Of a DNA stretch of 64,000 nt, positions 31,715 to 43,263 are shown piece after piece. Position 1 is the first letter of the stretch. Every line of letters begins with the position of its first letter. The DNA is from Oreohelix idahoensis (Eukaryota > Mollusca > Gastropoda > Stylommatophora > Oreohelicidae). The notes under the pieces were generated by a model. That model worked only from the letters and a program-made list of their open reading frames with translations. It was not told the DNA's origin and ran no database searches. The stretch covers positions 1-64,000 of the forward strand of contig JAMPIV010008530.1 of the NCBI GenBank assembly GCA_024509875.1. Direction: 5' to 3'. Both the position numbers and the translations under genes were made by a program.

Positions 31715-33460
31715 ATAACCTTAACAACCAAACAAGGCTCAGATTTCAACTGCTGAATCATACCAACATTCAGCAATAACATAGAAATCATTACATGAAG
31801 AAAGTGGTGATCTAATTCCTAGCCACACATGGTGGGAAAGATCCATTATGACCTACTTATTCAGGTCCTCCTTCTAAAGACAGAAATATCACAATGTTGA
31901 ACAAGTAAATTATGATTATTCACGAACAATTGTTTTCTGCTCCTGAGCGTTAGCTAAACAATGGAAAGAATGAGAGAAGACAAGAGTTGAAAAAATAAGG
32001 TAAAAGTCCAAAAACTGGGTCACTTTAACACGCACGTGAAAATTGCCATTGTTACTGCAAAAACTAGTGGTTTTTGCAACACGCCCCACTAGTTCAAAAG
32101 GTGAACAAGTGAATGGAATTTTTTTTTTTTGTTAGTAAGTCACACATTATTAAAAAACACTTGACAGATTTTTTCCACGGAGAAATCAACTTTATTTTGT
32201 AATAAATTGTTTACACCTGGTTGCATTTAATTGGTCCATAGAGGAGTTTTTTCTTGGTGGCCCTTAACTTTTGTCCTGTAGTATATATGTACCTTGCTAA
32301 TTTTAATTCAGGCAAATCATTGATTTCGCGTTTTCCAAGCACATATTTTCCCAGTTTAATACCCAGAAGAATATTAGTGATATCTAATCATCTTCCCTGA
32401 GTTACGCTGTGTATACTCAAAAAATAATTTAATTATTCAGAGAGACTAACATCGGTGGGTGGACAGCGAGACATTGCGAGTGTTAATTTGCAGCCCACAA
32501 ATGTACTTAGCAGAGGCATTTGTTTTTAATTTTGTCTAAAAGTCGCGGAAGCTATCGTCACTGCTCCAATCGGTGTCTGGAGTCACCTCTGCTGTCGGTT
32601 TTTTGTACAACTAGCAAGAAGCGATAACCAGCGCTTGCTGTAGTGGTTTATGAATATACTATTTTCATAGGTTGAGGGTGCCAACCTCATATATAACCAC
32701 TTAATAAGAAAAACATGTCAAATTCACATTTGTAAAATAAATGTTTGCACTTACCCCAAAGTAACTTTTGGGAACACAATCTCCTCGCACAGTTTAGAAT
32801 GGACACATCATTTTATTTGATGCTTCGAATCACTTGGTCTGGAAATTTTATTATTCCTCTTATGACGGGTGGTCTGATTCCCTAGGACTCCAGTCTTCGT
32901 ATTTAAAATGCGAGTTACTTTTTCAGTTTAAAGTTGCCCAAAAACTTCGATCTGTCCGGGTCCTTTAAGTTTCCAGTCTATTTAAAATATGTGGGTTTAT
33001 TTTTTTAAGTTTCAAAGTTGCCCAAATACTCTGATCTGTCACTTATAATTTTGGAATCCTTTGCCAGATCCTTCTGTTCCTGTCTCTGGTGAATTGCTGG
33101 CTTGACGTGCGATGCAGTCTGATCTGTGACTCCGATTTCGCTAGATTATATCTCTCATTTCTTAGTTCAAATCCCAGATTGTACTTCGGGCGAATTTGCC
33201 AATGAGAACAATTGTGTATTCCGGCTTCCACGTTACACCAATCCTATCTCTTTTAAACTATGTGGGCCGGGGTGTTTAATTTCCCCCATGTACTTTAAAA
33301 TATTCACTTTTAAGATTCCATCACGTGACCTCTTTCTAATAATGCTGTAATACTTTCAGCCCAGATTCACACCAAAATATGTGAATTCATTCCCTTTCTA
33401 TATGCTTTCTGCCAATATTGACTAGCCAGACAGATTGTCTATAATAATCTTGATACAGAG
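31715..33460. other. Intergenic sequence
   Basis: No gene recognised. A degenerate direct repeat of about 100 bp containing 'ccagtct..tatttaaaat' and 'aagttgcccaaa.act' lies at 32890-33040. 'ggtggcccttaacttttgtc' near 32256-32277 resembles a Tc1-type terminus, but no partner end was found. The rest is unassigned. Confidence 0.45.
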
Positions 33461-33469
33461 ATGGTCCCT

Positions 33470-34049
33470 TTCTTACTTAGTCATTCCCCTTCTACTGTGA
33501 GGTGTAGAAGTTTGGTAGAGAGAGCGCCAGACTATCCTATCGGCTGTCTTCTTCCTGGCTTGGTTCCATTCTAGTCCTCGGTCCTTCAAATATTGTCTAA
33601 TGTTGTCCTCCCAGCGAACTCTGGGTCATCCTGGGGGTCTGGATCCCTGGCTCTTTGTTTCCCATGCTTGTTGTGTAGCCGATCTTCTCCCATTCTGCAG
33701 ACATGGCCAAACCATGTTAGTTGGGACTGTTCTACTTGGGTCTGCAGGGGGTAGGATTTTAGGCCTTGACATACTGTCTGCTTTCGGACCATGTCTCTTC
33801 TTGTTACTTCAACCACCTTCCTCAGATACATCATTTCTGAGGTTTGGATCTGGCTTTTGTGGGTTGTAGTCATTGCCTATGACTCGCATCCATATGTCAA
33901 GACTGGGACATAGGTGGAGCGGTATACAGCCATCTTTGTTTTCTTACCAACCTTTCTCTTAGTTAGAAATCCTCCATTTATGGCCTGAAAAAGTCTCCCA
34001 TCTGCTGCTTTTCGAGTGGCCTACTTCTTTGGTGCCTCCTTTTCCAAGA
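33470..34049 (-). mobile_element. 5'-truncated LINE (GHVCRMG family) with 9-bp target duplication
   Basis: ATGGTCCCT occurs at 33461-33469 and 34050-34058 and brackets the copy. The - strand encodes 'SQIQTSEMMYLRKVVEVTRR', 'SQLTWFGHVCRMGEDRL' and 'QDDPEFAGRTTLDNI', the tail of a LINE polyprotein. It is the best-preserved copy of the family in the window. Target-primed insertion with 5' truncation explains its shape. Confidence 0.88.
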
Positions 34050-34058
34050 ATGGTCCCT

Positions 34059-34639
34059 CGGAAGCTATTATCTCATTATCATCTGTGTTTTGCCCATCCC
34101 ACAGACGGTTCTCTCTGACTGACAATATTGTTTCCTTTCAACGATCGTGCGCGACCATCTATATCAATAGAGAGCGTGTCTAACAAAGGGGTGGCTAGGC
34201 GACTTACATGATAAACGTATTACCGCTGACCTGTGTAATCGACCTGGTATTGTTACAGTTCACCTGGTGAAACGTAAACAAGTTTGGGTGCAGTCACAGC
34301 AAAAAGAACGTAAAGGCAATAAATATGCCGAATAATAGGACTTACAGTGAGAAAAATGAAGACATGACGTGATACTGCCGGAGGGGACGAGAGTTATAAA
34401 AAGTACAAGACTGATTTCATCACAATGACGGCTGTGATAATTTTATGGGATATAACTTACATTTTAAATGATTATCACTTGCAGTATTTCTAATACATAT
34501 GAAGAACAGCACGAGACTTTATTAGTTTGTTTTATATCGCACTATTTCAAATGTTAAACTAATTAGTATATGTCATTTCTCTTTTTAAAACCATATCGCG
34601 TTTAATATATTAATATATTTTTTGTAAGGTTTTTTTTTT
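34059..34639. other. Intergenic sequence
   Basis: AT-rich; no domain, terminal repeat or tandem repeat recognised. Confidence 0.5.
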
Positions 34640-35049
34640 GGTGTTTGTAAGATTTTTACGGGTCCGGCGTACAGTTTCTAGTCTCAGGAGGTTGACAGGC
34701 ATGCAAGAGTCTAAGTTCGTTCTTCCTTCTTCTTCTTCCTCGTTCGTCCTGAAAATTACGTTGGTTGCGTTGTGTCGCCGTTTACAGCGAAGATGCGATA
34801 TTTGCGCCTTTTGGTCCTACACATCCGACTTCCGCACGGCATTCTTTGGGACCGAGTTTGCCTTCCCTTTTCGATCCCTATTCTCTCAGCCAGTCTGCAG
34901 TGATGCGGCCTGTTTCCAGGACCACCCCTTCCAATTGCTTATTCATTGTCAATGTTTCTACACCATACAGTAGTGAAGAATGTATATCATTTTATGATTC
35001 TCAGTTTTAATTTGTGAGTTAACTGTTTGGATGTCAGTATATGTCTCAT

Positions 35050-35457
35050 TGTTGTCACGTGCTGGCATTCAAAGTATGTATACACTGCTTAGATAGCGCA
35101 GACTTCGCTGGCTTGGCCATGTTCGCCGCATGGAAGATGGTCGCATCCCAAAAGATATCTTCTACGGACAATTAGCAGATGGCAAGAGAACAGTTGGGCG
35201 ACCACGGCTGAGGTTCAAAGATGTGTGCAAGAGAGATATGAGGGCACTGGACATGGATCCAGCAACATGGGAGGATGAAGCTGCCGATCGCACTAAGTGG
35301 CGATGCTATTTACGGCGCCACCTCAGATTGGGCGAAGAGAGGCTCACACAACAAGCAGAGGTGAGGAGAAAACGTCGAAAGGAGCACTAAGAAAATAAGC
35401 AGCTGAGGGCTGTCACCTCTGGGGCGCATTCCCATAGTCAGTTATGACTGAAGGGGC

Positions 35458-35484
<27 letters not shown>
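35050..35484 (+). mobile_element. Second LINE family fragment inserted with 12-bp target duplication
   Basis: The 12-mer tatatgtctcat is found at 35038-35049 and 35485-35496, and the host LINE continues across it. The insert encodes 'LRRLRWLGHVRRMEDGRIPK', 'YGQLADGKRTVGRPRLRFKD' and 'VCKRDMRALDMDPATWEDEA', then ends in noncoding sequence and an (ATT)n tail (35457-35484). This is the C-terminal end of another abundant LINE. It keeps an open frame of about 100 codons to the stop at about 35390. Confidence 0.9.
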
Positions 35485-35489
<5 letters not shown>

Positions 35490-35944
35490 GTCTCATGTTA
35501 TTGTATGTAGCTTTGGCCATTCCTATTCTCTTCTTGATTTCTGTTTCACATCTGACATCTTCTGTTATTATATGACCAAGATATGACAAGCTCTTGACTT
35601 GTTCCAGGATTTTTCCATTTATGCTTATCTTTAACTTGTGATGTTTACTTGCTTCACTAGTTCTTGTAAATCCTGTTCACTTTCAGCTAACAACACAGTA
35701 TAATCTGCACATCTAAAGTTGTTTATTGACCTTCAACTGTTTTTGAGTCCTGACATTTCCTGTATCTGTTTGAAAATTTTGTCGGTGTGTAGACTGGATT
35801 AAATAGACAGGGGGACAGCACACAACCTTGTCTGACACATCTTTTTATGTCGATGTGTGGTGAATAATTAATTCCAGGTTTTACTGTAACAGTTTGCACC
35901 CAATAAAAGTTACTGAGTATGTATTTTCCGAATAAATCACTAGC

Positions 35945-36151
35945 TCGGGCGTTGGCGTAGCTGGCGAGTCCTTTTTAGCGCTTTATGCTAGCAGATAGAT
36001 AATGTTGGTGCTTTTCAACGCTGATTGGGTTAGCTGTCAACAGAGTTGACTTATTTTTTTGGAATGGTAAATGCGCTCTGATATAGCCAAATAGGTTGAA
36101 AGGAATGCGCCTCGCCAGAAGAAGGCAAACACCGAACCAAAAAAAAAAAAA
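35945..36151 (+). mobile_element. SINE-like insertion with poly-A
   Basis: About 205 bp interrupt the host LINE reading frame between 'EDIAIAGKD' and 'DLFGKYIL'. The insert begins near gggcgttggcgtagctgg, which contains TGGCGTAGCTGG, a good box A match, and ends in 13 A's (36139-36151). A box B and a target duplication were not clear. It may be a small RNA-derived SINE or another poly-A retroposon. Confidence 0.5.
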
Positions 36152-36285
36152 GTCTTTTCCAGCAATAGCTATGTCTTCGAGGCATTCAATTATTTTCTCG
36201 TGATGGACTCTTTCAAAAGCCTTCTTATAGTCAATGAAGCACATGTATATACCTTTTTTGGACCTCTGTATTTTATTGTTCTAGC

Positions 36286-36960
36286 AAGGCCAGCAATATT
36301 ATTTTGCTAATATTCTTAGGCAAAATATTGCCTCTCTTGTTCCGCCTAAAACTGCTCTTCTCGGACTTTGCTGTCTACCTTACTTTTTATGCTTTACTAT
36401 ATGATTTTGAGCAGTATTTTAATTTCACCACTCCTCAGGCTGATTGTTATGCAGGGGTATGCCTGACCTACAAAAAAAAAAAAAAAAACTAGAAATGATA
36501 ATTGTTAGTTACTCTTGAAACATTTGTTGTTGTGTCGGCTTTTAAAGCCGAGCCAAAAATAAAATAAATTGTAATATATCTACACAAAATTCATACTGAT
36601 CAAAACTGTAATCTGAAAGACTAGATCTATTACTAAAATTTAAGACTGGCTGAAAAACTTTAACTGGCTAAAATTTTTATGTCTTTTGTTATATTAAAAC
36701 TAAATATTTAACCGTTTACTCTTACACAGTACATAATGTTTAACTTTTGTTTAAAAGTGTTTAATCATTTTATACAAAATGAACAAATTTTACAATTTGT
36801 GTAATATAAATCTTATAACATTTTTTATTACTTTTATTTCCCTTAGTTAATTAACACTTTTTTTGTTTACTTCCCTTGACAGTACTAACGTGCTCAAAGT
36901 CTTTGTTATCTCCCATAATGCCGATTTTTTTAACACTGTCCGAGGCACCACTTATCTATT
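36286..36960. other. Intergenic AT-rich sequence
   Basis: Contains an A-run of about 17 at 36472-36488 that could be the tail of an unrecognised retroposon. No gene seen. Confidence 0.5.
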
Positions 36961-36964
36961 ATCA

Positions 36965-37260
36965 TCATCATCACCAGCTGCACACGAAGATCAACAGTAA
37001 TGGATCTTAGGCGTCTTCCATCTGTTGCCTTGATAGCTCTTTCCTATCTATCTCTTGATGTTATCTTCCCATTTACACCGCAGCCTCAAGACACGTTTGC
37101 CTTCAGCTCTGCATTCCATTATGGTCGTTAGCAAGGTGTTATGTATTTTCATTTGACCAAAATATGTTAGCTGTCTGATTTTAACCTCTTTCATTATTTC
37201 TCTTTGCATTCTAAGGTTTTCAAAGACTACTTTATTTGATTTCTTCTCATTCCCAATCGT
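36965..37260 (-). mobile_element. LINE C-terminal fragment, third family
   Basis: The - strand reads 'VVFENLRMQREIMKEVKIRQ', 'LTYFGQMKIHNTLLTTIMEC' and 'RAEGKRVLRLRCKWEDNIKR', matching the tail of LINE polyproteins with the GHxxR region. It ends in a (GAT)n tail at about 36961-36972. Stop codons interrupt the last part. Confidence 0.75.
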
Positions 37261-37374
37261 CTAGACATCCAATTCTCAAGGGCCTCTATTCTTTCTTCCA
37301 ATTGGTTGTTAATTGTCCATTGGTTTTTTTTACACCATTCGTCTTATTAGATGTATATGTACAATACACCCGGA

Positions 37375-37645
37375 CCGTCAGATTGACACAACGGTTAGAG
37401 TGCTGGTCGCTAGAGGCAATGGGGCCGGGTTAGAATCACGATACTGACATGCTCCAGTCTACCCAGCTGTAAATGGGTATCTGACTCTGCTCTTTGAGTT
37501 AGGGAAGGAAAAGATAGCTTGGAAGGGAACTGATCCCCCCACCTCTCGATGCTGGACTTAGTATGTTGAAATCTCCAACCCTTCACTCACCTACGGCAGT
37601 ATCTGCTTGGGACTATCTTTATCTTTTGCACGAGGGTGTAGTAGA
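37375..37645 (+). mobile_element. tRNA-derived SINE, family 1, copy 2
   Basis: The head 'acacaacggttagagtgctgg' and 'ccgggttagaatcacgatac' (box B-like) is followed by the core 'ctccagtctacccagctgta'. The same 3' part as at 23200-23440 then follows ('gaaatctccaacccttcac', 'ctacggcagtatctgct'). It ends within 15 bp of the 61-bp array. Confidence 0.85.
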
Positions 37646-37651
37646 CCTATT

Positions 37652-40600
37652 CTTTTGTTGTCTCTTCAGAGACTACTGGACCTACACAGGGGCCACTGTT
37701 TGTCACTTTCTACTTTTGTTGTCTCTTCAGAGACTACTGGACCTACACAGGGGCCACTGTTTGTCACTTTCTACTTTTGTTGTCTCTTCAGAGACTACTG
37801 GACCTACACAGGGGCCACTGTTTGTTACTTTCTACTTTTGTTGTCTCTTCAGAGACTACTGGACCTACACAGGGGCCACTGTTTGTTACTTTCTACTTTT
37901 GTTGTCTCTTCAGAGACTACTGGACCTACACAGGGGCCACTGTTTGTTACTTTCTACTTTTGTTGTCTCTTCAGAGACTACTGGACCTACACAGGGGCCA
38001 CTGTTTGTTACTTTCTACTTTGGTTGTCTCTTCAGAGACTACTGGACCTACACAGGGGCCACTGTTTGTTACTTTCTACTTTTGTTGTCTCTTCAGAGAC
38101 TACTGGACCTACACAGGGCCACTGTTTGTTACTTTCTACTTTTGTTGTCTCTTCAGAGACTACTGGACCTACACAGGGCCACTGTTTGTTACTTTCTACT
38201 TTTGTTGTCTCTTCAGAGACTACTGGACCTACACAGGGCCACTGTTTGTTACTTTCTACTTTTGTTGTCTCTTCAGAGACTACTGGACCTACACAGGGGC
38301 ACTGTTTGTTACTTTCTACTTTTGTTGTCTCTTCAGAGACTACTGGACCTACACAGGGCCACTGTTTGTTACTTTCTACTTTTGTTGTCTCTTCAGAGAC
38401 TACTGGACCTACACAGGGGCCACTGTTTGTTACTTTCTACTTTTGTTGTCTCTTCAGAGACTACTGGACCTACACAGGGGCCACTGTTTGTTACTTTCTA
38501 CTTTTGTTGTCTCTTCAGAGACTACTGGACCTACACAGGGGCCACTGTTTGTTACTTTCTACTTTTGTTGTCTCTTCAGAGACTACTGGACCTACACAGG
38601 GGCACTGTTTGTTACTTTCTACTTTTGTTGTCTCTTCAGAGACTACTGGACCTACACAGGGCCACTGTTTGTTACTTTCTACTTTTGTTGTCTCTTCAGA
38701 GACTACTGGACCTACACAGGGCCACTGTTTGTTACTTTCTACTTTTGTTGTCTCTTCAGAGACTACTGGACCTACACAGGGGCCACTGTTTGTTACTTTC
38801 TACTTTTGTTGTCTCTTCAGAGACTACTGGACCTACACAGGGGCCACTGTTTGTTACTTTCTACTTTTGTTGTCTCTTCAGAGACTACTGGACCTACACA
38901 GGGGCCACTGTTTGTTACTTTCTACTTTTGTTGTCTCTTCAGAGACTACTGGACCTACACAGGGGCACTGTTTGTTACTTTCTACTTTTGTTGTCTCTTC
39001 AGAGACTACTGGACCTACACAGGGCCACTGTTTGTTACTTTCTACTTTGGTTGTCTCTTCAGAGACTACTGGACCTACACAGGGCCACTGTTTGTTACTT
39101 TCTACTTTGGTTGTCTCTTCAGAGACTACTGGACCTACACAGGGCCACTGTTTGTTACTTTCTACTTTGGTTGTCTCTTCAGAGACTACTGGACCTACCT
39201 AGACAGGGGCCACTGTTTGTCACTTTCTACTTTGGTTGTCTCTTCAGAGACTACTGGACCTAGACAGGGGCCACTGTTTGTTACTTTCTACTTTGGTTGT
39301 CTCTTCAGAGACTACTGGACCTACACAGGGGCCACTGTTTGTTACTTTCTACTTTGGTTGTCTCTTCAGAGACTACTGGACCTACACAGGGGCCACTGTT
39401 TGTTACTTTCTACTTTGGTTGTCTCTTCAGAGACTACTGGACCTACACAGGGGCCACTGTTTGTTACTTTCTACTTTGGTTGTCTCTTCAGAGACTACTG
39501 GACCTACACAGGGGCCACTGTTTGTTACTTTCTACTTTGGTTGTCTCTTCAGAGACTACTGGACCTACACAGGGGCCACTGTTTGTTACTTTCTACTTTG
39601 GTTGTCTCTTCAGAGACTACTGGACCTACACAGGGGCCACTGTTTGTCACTTTCTACTTTTGTTGTCTCTTCAGAGACTACTGGACCTACACAGGGGCCA
39701 CTGTTTGTTACTTTCTACTTTTGTTGTCTCTTCAGAGACTACTGGACCTACACAGGGGCCACTGTTTGTCACTTTCTACTTTTGTTGTCTCTTCAGAGAC
39801 TACTGGACCTACACAGGGGCCACTGTTTGTTACTTTCTACTTTGGTTGTCTCTTCAGAGACTACTGGACCTACACAGGGGCCACTGTTTGTCACTTTCTA
39901 CTTTTGTTGTCTCTTCAGAGACTACTGGACCTACACAGGGGCCACTGTTTGTCACTTTCTACTTTTGTTGTCTCTTCAGAGACTACTGGACCTACACAGG
40001 GGCCACTGTTTGTCACTTTCTACTTTTGTTGTCTCTTCAGAGACTACTGGACCTACACAGGGGCCACTGTTTGTCACTTTCTACTTTGGTTGTCTCTTCA
40101 GAGACTACTGGACCTAGACAGGGGCCACTGTTTGTCACTTTCTACTTTTGTTGTCTCTTCAGAGACTACTGGACCTAGACAGGGGCCACTGTTTGTCACT
40201 TTCTACTTTGGTTGTCTCTTCAGAGACTACTGGACCTACACAGGGGCCACTGTTTGTTACTTTCTACTTTGGTTGTCTCTTCAGAGACTACTGGACCTAC
40301 ACAGGGGCCACTGTTTGTTACTTTCTACTTTGGTTGTCTCTTCAGAGACTACTGGACCTACACAGGGGCCACTGTTTGTCACTTTCTACTTTGGTTGTCT
40401 CTTCAGAGACTACTGGACCTAGACAGGGGCCACTGTTTGTCACTTTCTACTTTGGTTGTCTCTTCAGAGACTACTGGACCTACACAGGGGCCACTGTTTG
40501 TCACTTTCTACTTTGGTTGTCTCTTCAGAGACTACTGGACCTAGACAGGGGCCACTGTTTGTCACTTTCTACTTTGGTTGTCTCTTCAGAGACTACTGGA

Positions 40601-42846
40601 CCTAGACAGGGGCCACTGTTTGTCACTTTCTACTTTGGTTGTCTCTTCAGAGACTACTGGACCTACCTACACAGGGGCCACTGTTTGTCACTTTCTACTT
40701 TGGTTGTCTCTTCAGAGACTACTGGACCTACACAGGGGCCACTGTTTGTCACTTTCTACTTTGGTTGTCTCTTCAGAGACTACTGGACCTAGACAGGGGC
40801 CACTGTTTGTCACTTTCTACTTTGCTTGTCTCTTCAGAGACTACTGGACCTACACAGGGGCCACTGTTTGTCACTTTCTACTTTGGTTGTCTCTTCAGAG
40901 ACTACTGGACCTACACAGGGGCCACTGTTTGTCACTTTCTACTTTGGTTGTCTCTTCAGAGACTACTGGACCTAGACAGGGGCCACTGTTTGTCACTTTC
41001 TACTTTGGTTGTCTCTTCAGAGACTACTGGACCTAGACAGGGGCCACTGTTTGTCACTTTCTACTTTGGTTGTCTCTTCAGAGACTACTGGACCTACACA
41101 GGGGCCACTGTTTGTCACTTTCTACTTTGGTTGTCTCTTCAGAGACTACTGGACCTAGACAGGGGCCACTGTTTGTCACTTTCTACTTTGGTTGTCTCTT
41201 CAGAGACTACTGGACCTAGACAGGGGCCACTGTTTGTCACTTTCTACTTTGGTTGTCTCTTCAGAGACTACTGGACCTACCTACACAGGGGCCACTGTTT
41301 GTCACTTTCTACTTTGGTTGTCTCTTCAGAGACTACTGGACCTACACAGAGGCCACTGTTTGTCACTTTCTACTTTGGTTGTCTCTTCAGAGACTACTGG
41401 ACCTAGACAGGGGCCACTGTTTGTCACTTTCTACTTTGGTTGTCTCTTCAGAGACTACTGGACCTACCTACACAGGGGCCACTGTTTGTTACTTTCTACT
41501 TTGGTTGTCTCTTCAGAGACTACTGGACCTAGACAGGGGCCACTGTTTGTCACTTTCTACTTTGGTTGTCTCTTCAGAGACTACTGGACCTACCTACACA
41601 GGGCCACTGTTTGTCACTTTCTACTTTGGTTGTCTCTTCAGAGACTACTGGACCTACACAGGGCCACTGTTTGTCACTTTCTACTTTTGTTGTCTCTTCA
41701 GAGACTACTGGACCTACACAGGGGCCACTGTTTGTCACTTTCTACTTTGGTTGTCTCTTCAGAGACTACTGGACCTACACAGGGGCCACTGTTTGTCACT
41801 TTCTACTTTTGTTGTCTCTTCAGAGACTACTGGCCCTACACAGGGGCCACTGTTTGTCACTTTCTACTTTTGTTGTCTCTTCAGAGACTACTGGACCTAC
41901 ACAGGGGCCACTGTTTGTCACTTTCTACTTTTGTTGTCTCTTCAGAGACTACTGGACCTACACAGGGGCCACTGTTTGTCACTTTCTACTTTGGTTGTCT
42001 CTTCAGAGACTACTGGACCTACACAGGGGCCACTGTTTGTCACTTTCTACTTTGGTTGTCTCTTCAGAGACTACTGGACCTACACAGGGGCCACTGTTTG
42101 TCACTTTCTACTTTGGTTGTCTCTTCAGAGACTACTGGACCTACACAGGGGCCACTGTTTGTTACTTTCTACTTTGGTTGTCTCTTCAGAGACTACTGGA
42201 CCTACACAGAGGCCACTGTTTGTCACTTTCTACTTTGGTTGTCTCTTCAGAGACTACTGGACCTACACAGGGGCCACTGTTTGTCACTTTCTACTTTGGT
42301 TGTCTCTTCAGAGACTACTGGACCTACACAGGGGCCACTGTTTGTCACTTTCTACTTTGGTTGTCTCTTCAGAGACTACTGGACCTACACAGGGGCCACT
42401 GTTTGTTACTTTCTACTTTGGTTGTCTCTTCAGAGACTACTGGACCTACACAGGGGCCACTGTTTGTTACTTTCTACTTTGGTTGTCTCTTCAGAGACTA
42501 CTGGACCTACATAGGGCCACTGTTTGTCACTTTCTACTTTGGTTGTCTCTTCAGAGACTACTGGACCTACACAGGGGCCACTGTTTGTCACTTTCTACTT
42601 TGGTTGTCTCTTCAGAGACTACTGGACCTACACAGGGGCCACTGTTTGTTACTTTCTACTTTGGTTGTCTCTTCAGAGACTACTGGACCTACACAGGGGC
42701 CACTGTTTGTCACTTTCTACTTTGGTTGTCTCTTCAGAGACTACTGGACCTATACAGGGGCCACTGTTTGTCACTTTCTACTTTGGTTGTCTCTTCAGAG
42801 ACTACTGGACCTACACAGGGGCCACTGTTTGTCACTTTCTACTTTG
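37652..42846. repeat. 61-bp satellite-like array, about 85 units
   Basis: The unit is gttgtctcttcagagactac, tggacctacacaggggccac, then tgtttgt(c/t)actttctacttt(t/g). Most units are 61 bp. A set of 60-bp units has lost one base in gggg/cc, and five 65-bp units carry an extra ctac (near 39193, 40665, 41277, 41463 and 41586). Each unit holds the palindrome GTCTCT-tc-AGAGAC. All + strand frames are open for hundreds of codons because of the repeat, and the longest reaches 881. The 61-residue period and the lack of any start or domain argue against a protein. A 363-bp higher-order block is visible at 38599-39324. Confidence 0.97.
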
Positions 42847-43026
42847 GGTTAAAACAGATGGGTTATCAACATTATTGATCAATGTGCTTGTGACGATACG
42901 GTTGTGCGATCTCACGTCCACTCCGTCAGTATCACTTTTTTCTTCATTTTTCTCTTCCTCTCACTCATGGCTTTTATGTGGCATAATTTTTGGCCCTTTC
43001 ATTCATTATTATGTGGCATATTTTAT
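42847..43026. other. Short unique spacer
   Basis: Unique sequence between the 61-bp array and the duplicated LINE/LTR block. Nothing recognised. Confidence 0.5.
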
Positions 43027-43156
43027 CCTATCGGTTCCATTCTAGTCCTCGGTCTTTCAAAGATTGTTTAATGTTGTCCTCCCAGCGGACTCTGGGTTGT
43101 CCTGGGGGGTCTGGATCCCTGGCTCTTTGTTTCCCATGCTTGTCGTGGTAGCCGAT
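43027..43156 (-). mobile_element. LINE remnant (GHVCRMG family), block copy A
   Basis: Corresponds to part of the LINE at 33470-34049, but lacks about 19 bp that other copies have between 'ctatcgg' and 'ttccattctag'. The same deletion and the same LTR insertion point are present at 54983-55112, so the two remnants descend from one. Confidence 0.9.
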
Positions 43157-43263
43157 TGTCATAAAATTAACCATGATACAACGTTAAAATATCTCCAATG
43201 ATACAACGTAGGGATAAAAACTAATGCGTAAGCTACTAGAATACATGATCGCCCACGCCGCGG
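43157..43263 (+). mobile_element. Gypsy family 1 LTR, truncated copy: left piece
   Basis: The first 107 bp of the family 1 LTR (starting TGTCATAAAATTAACC), ending in CGCGG where Gypsy family 2 is inserted. The remainder resumes at 52958 and runs to 53893. Compare the full LTR at 55113-57316. Confidence 0.95.

Larger units (their letters stand above)
34880..36285 (-). mobile_element. LINE reverse-transcriptase fragment, host to two insertions
   Basis: Reading the - strand from 36250: 'MCFIDYKKAFERVHHEKIIE' (RT block with FxDYKKAF), 'LFGKYILSNFYWVQTVTVKP', 'VRQGCVLSPCLFNPVYT', 'EQVKSLSYLGHIITEDVRCE' and 'IKKRIGMAKATYNNM', then 'SSLLYGVETLTMNK' near 34960. These occur in the LINE order. Insertions at 35050-35484 and 35945-36151 split it. 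Stops mark it as dead. How far it extends below about 34900 is unclear. Confidence 0.78.

Noticed and set aside
32256..32285. Tc1-type terminal repeat
   Set aside because: 'ggtggcccttaacttttgtc' recalls Tc1 ends, but no opposite end or transposase was found nearby.
37563..42878. Long overlapping open frames up to 881 codons on the + strand
   Set aside because: They follow from the 61-bp repeat lacking stops in all three frames. The peptides are the same 61-residue period read in different frames, without domain or start.
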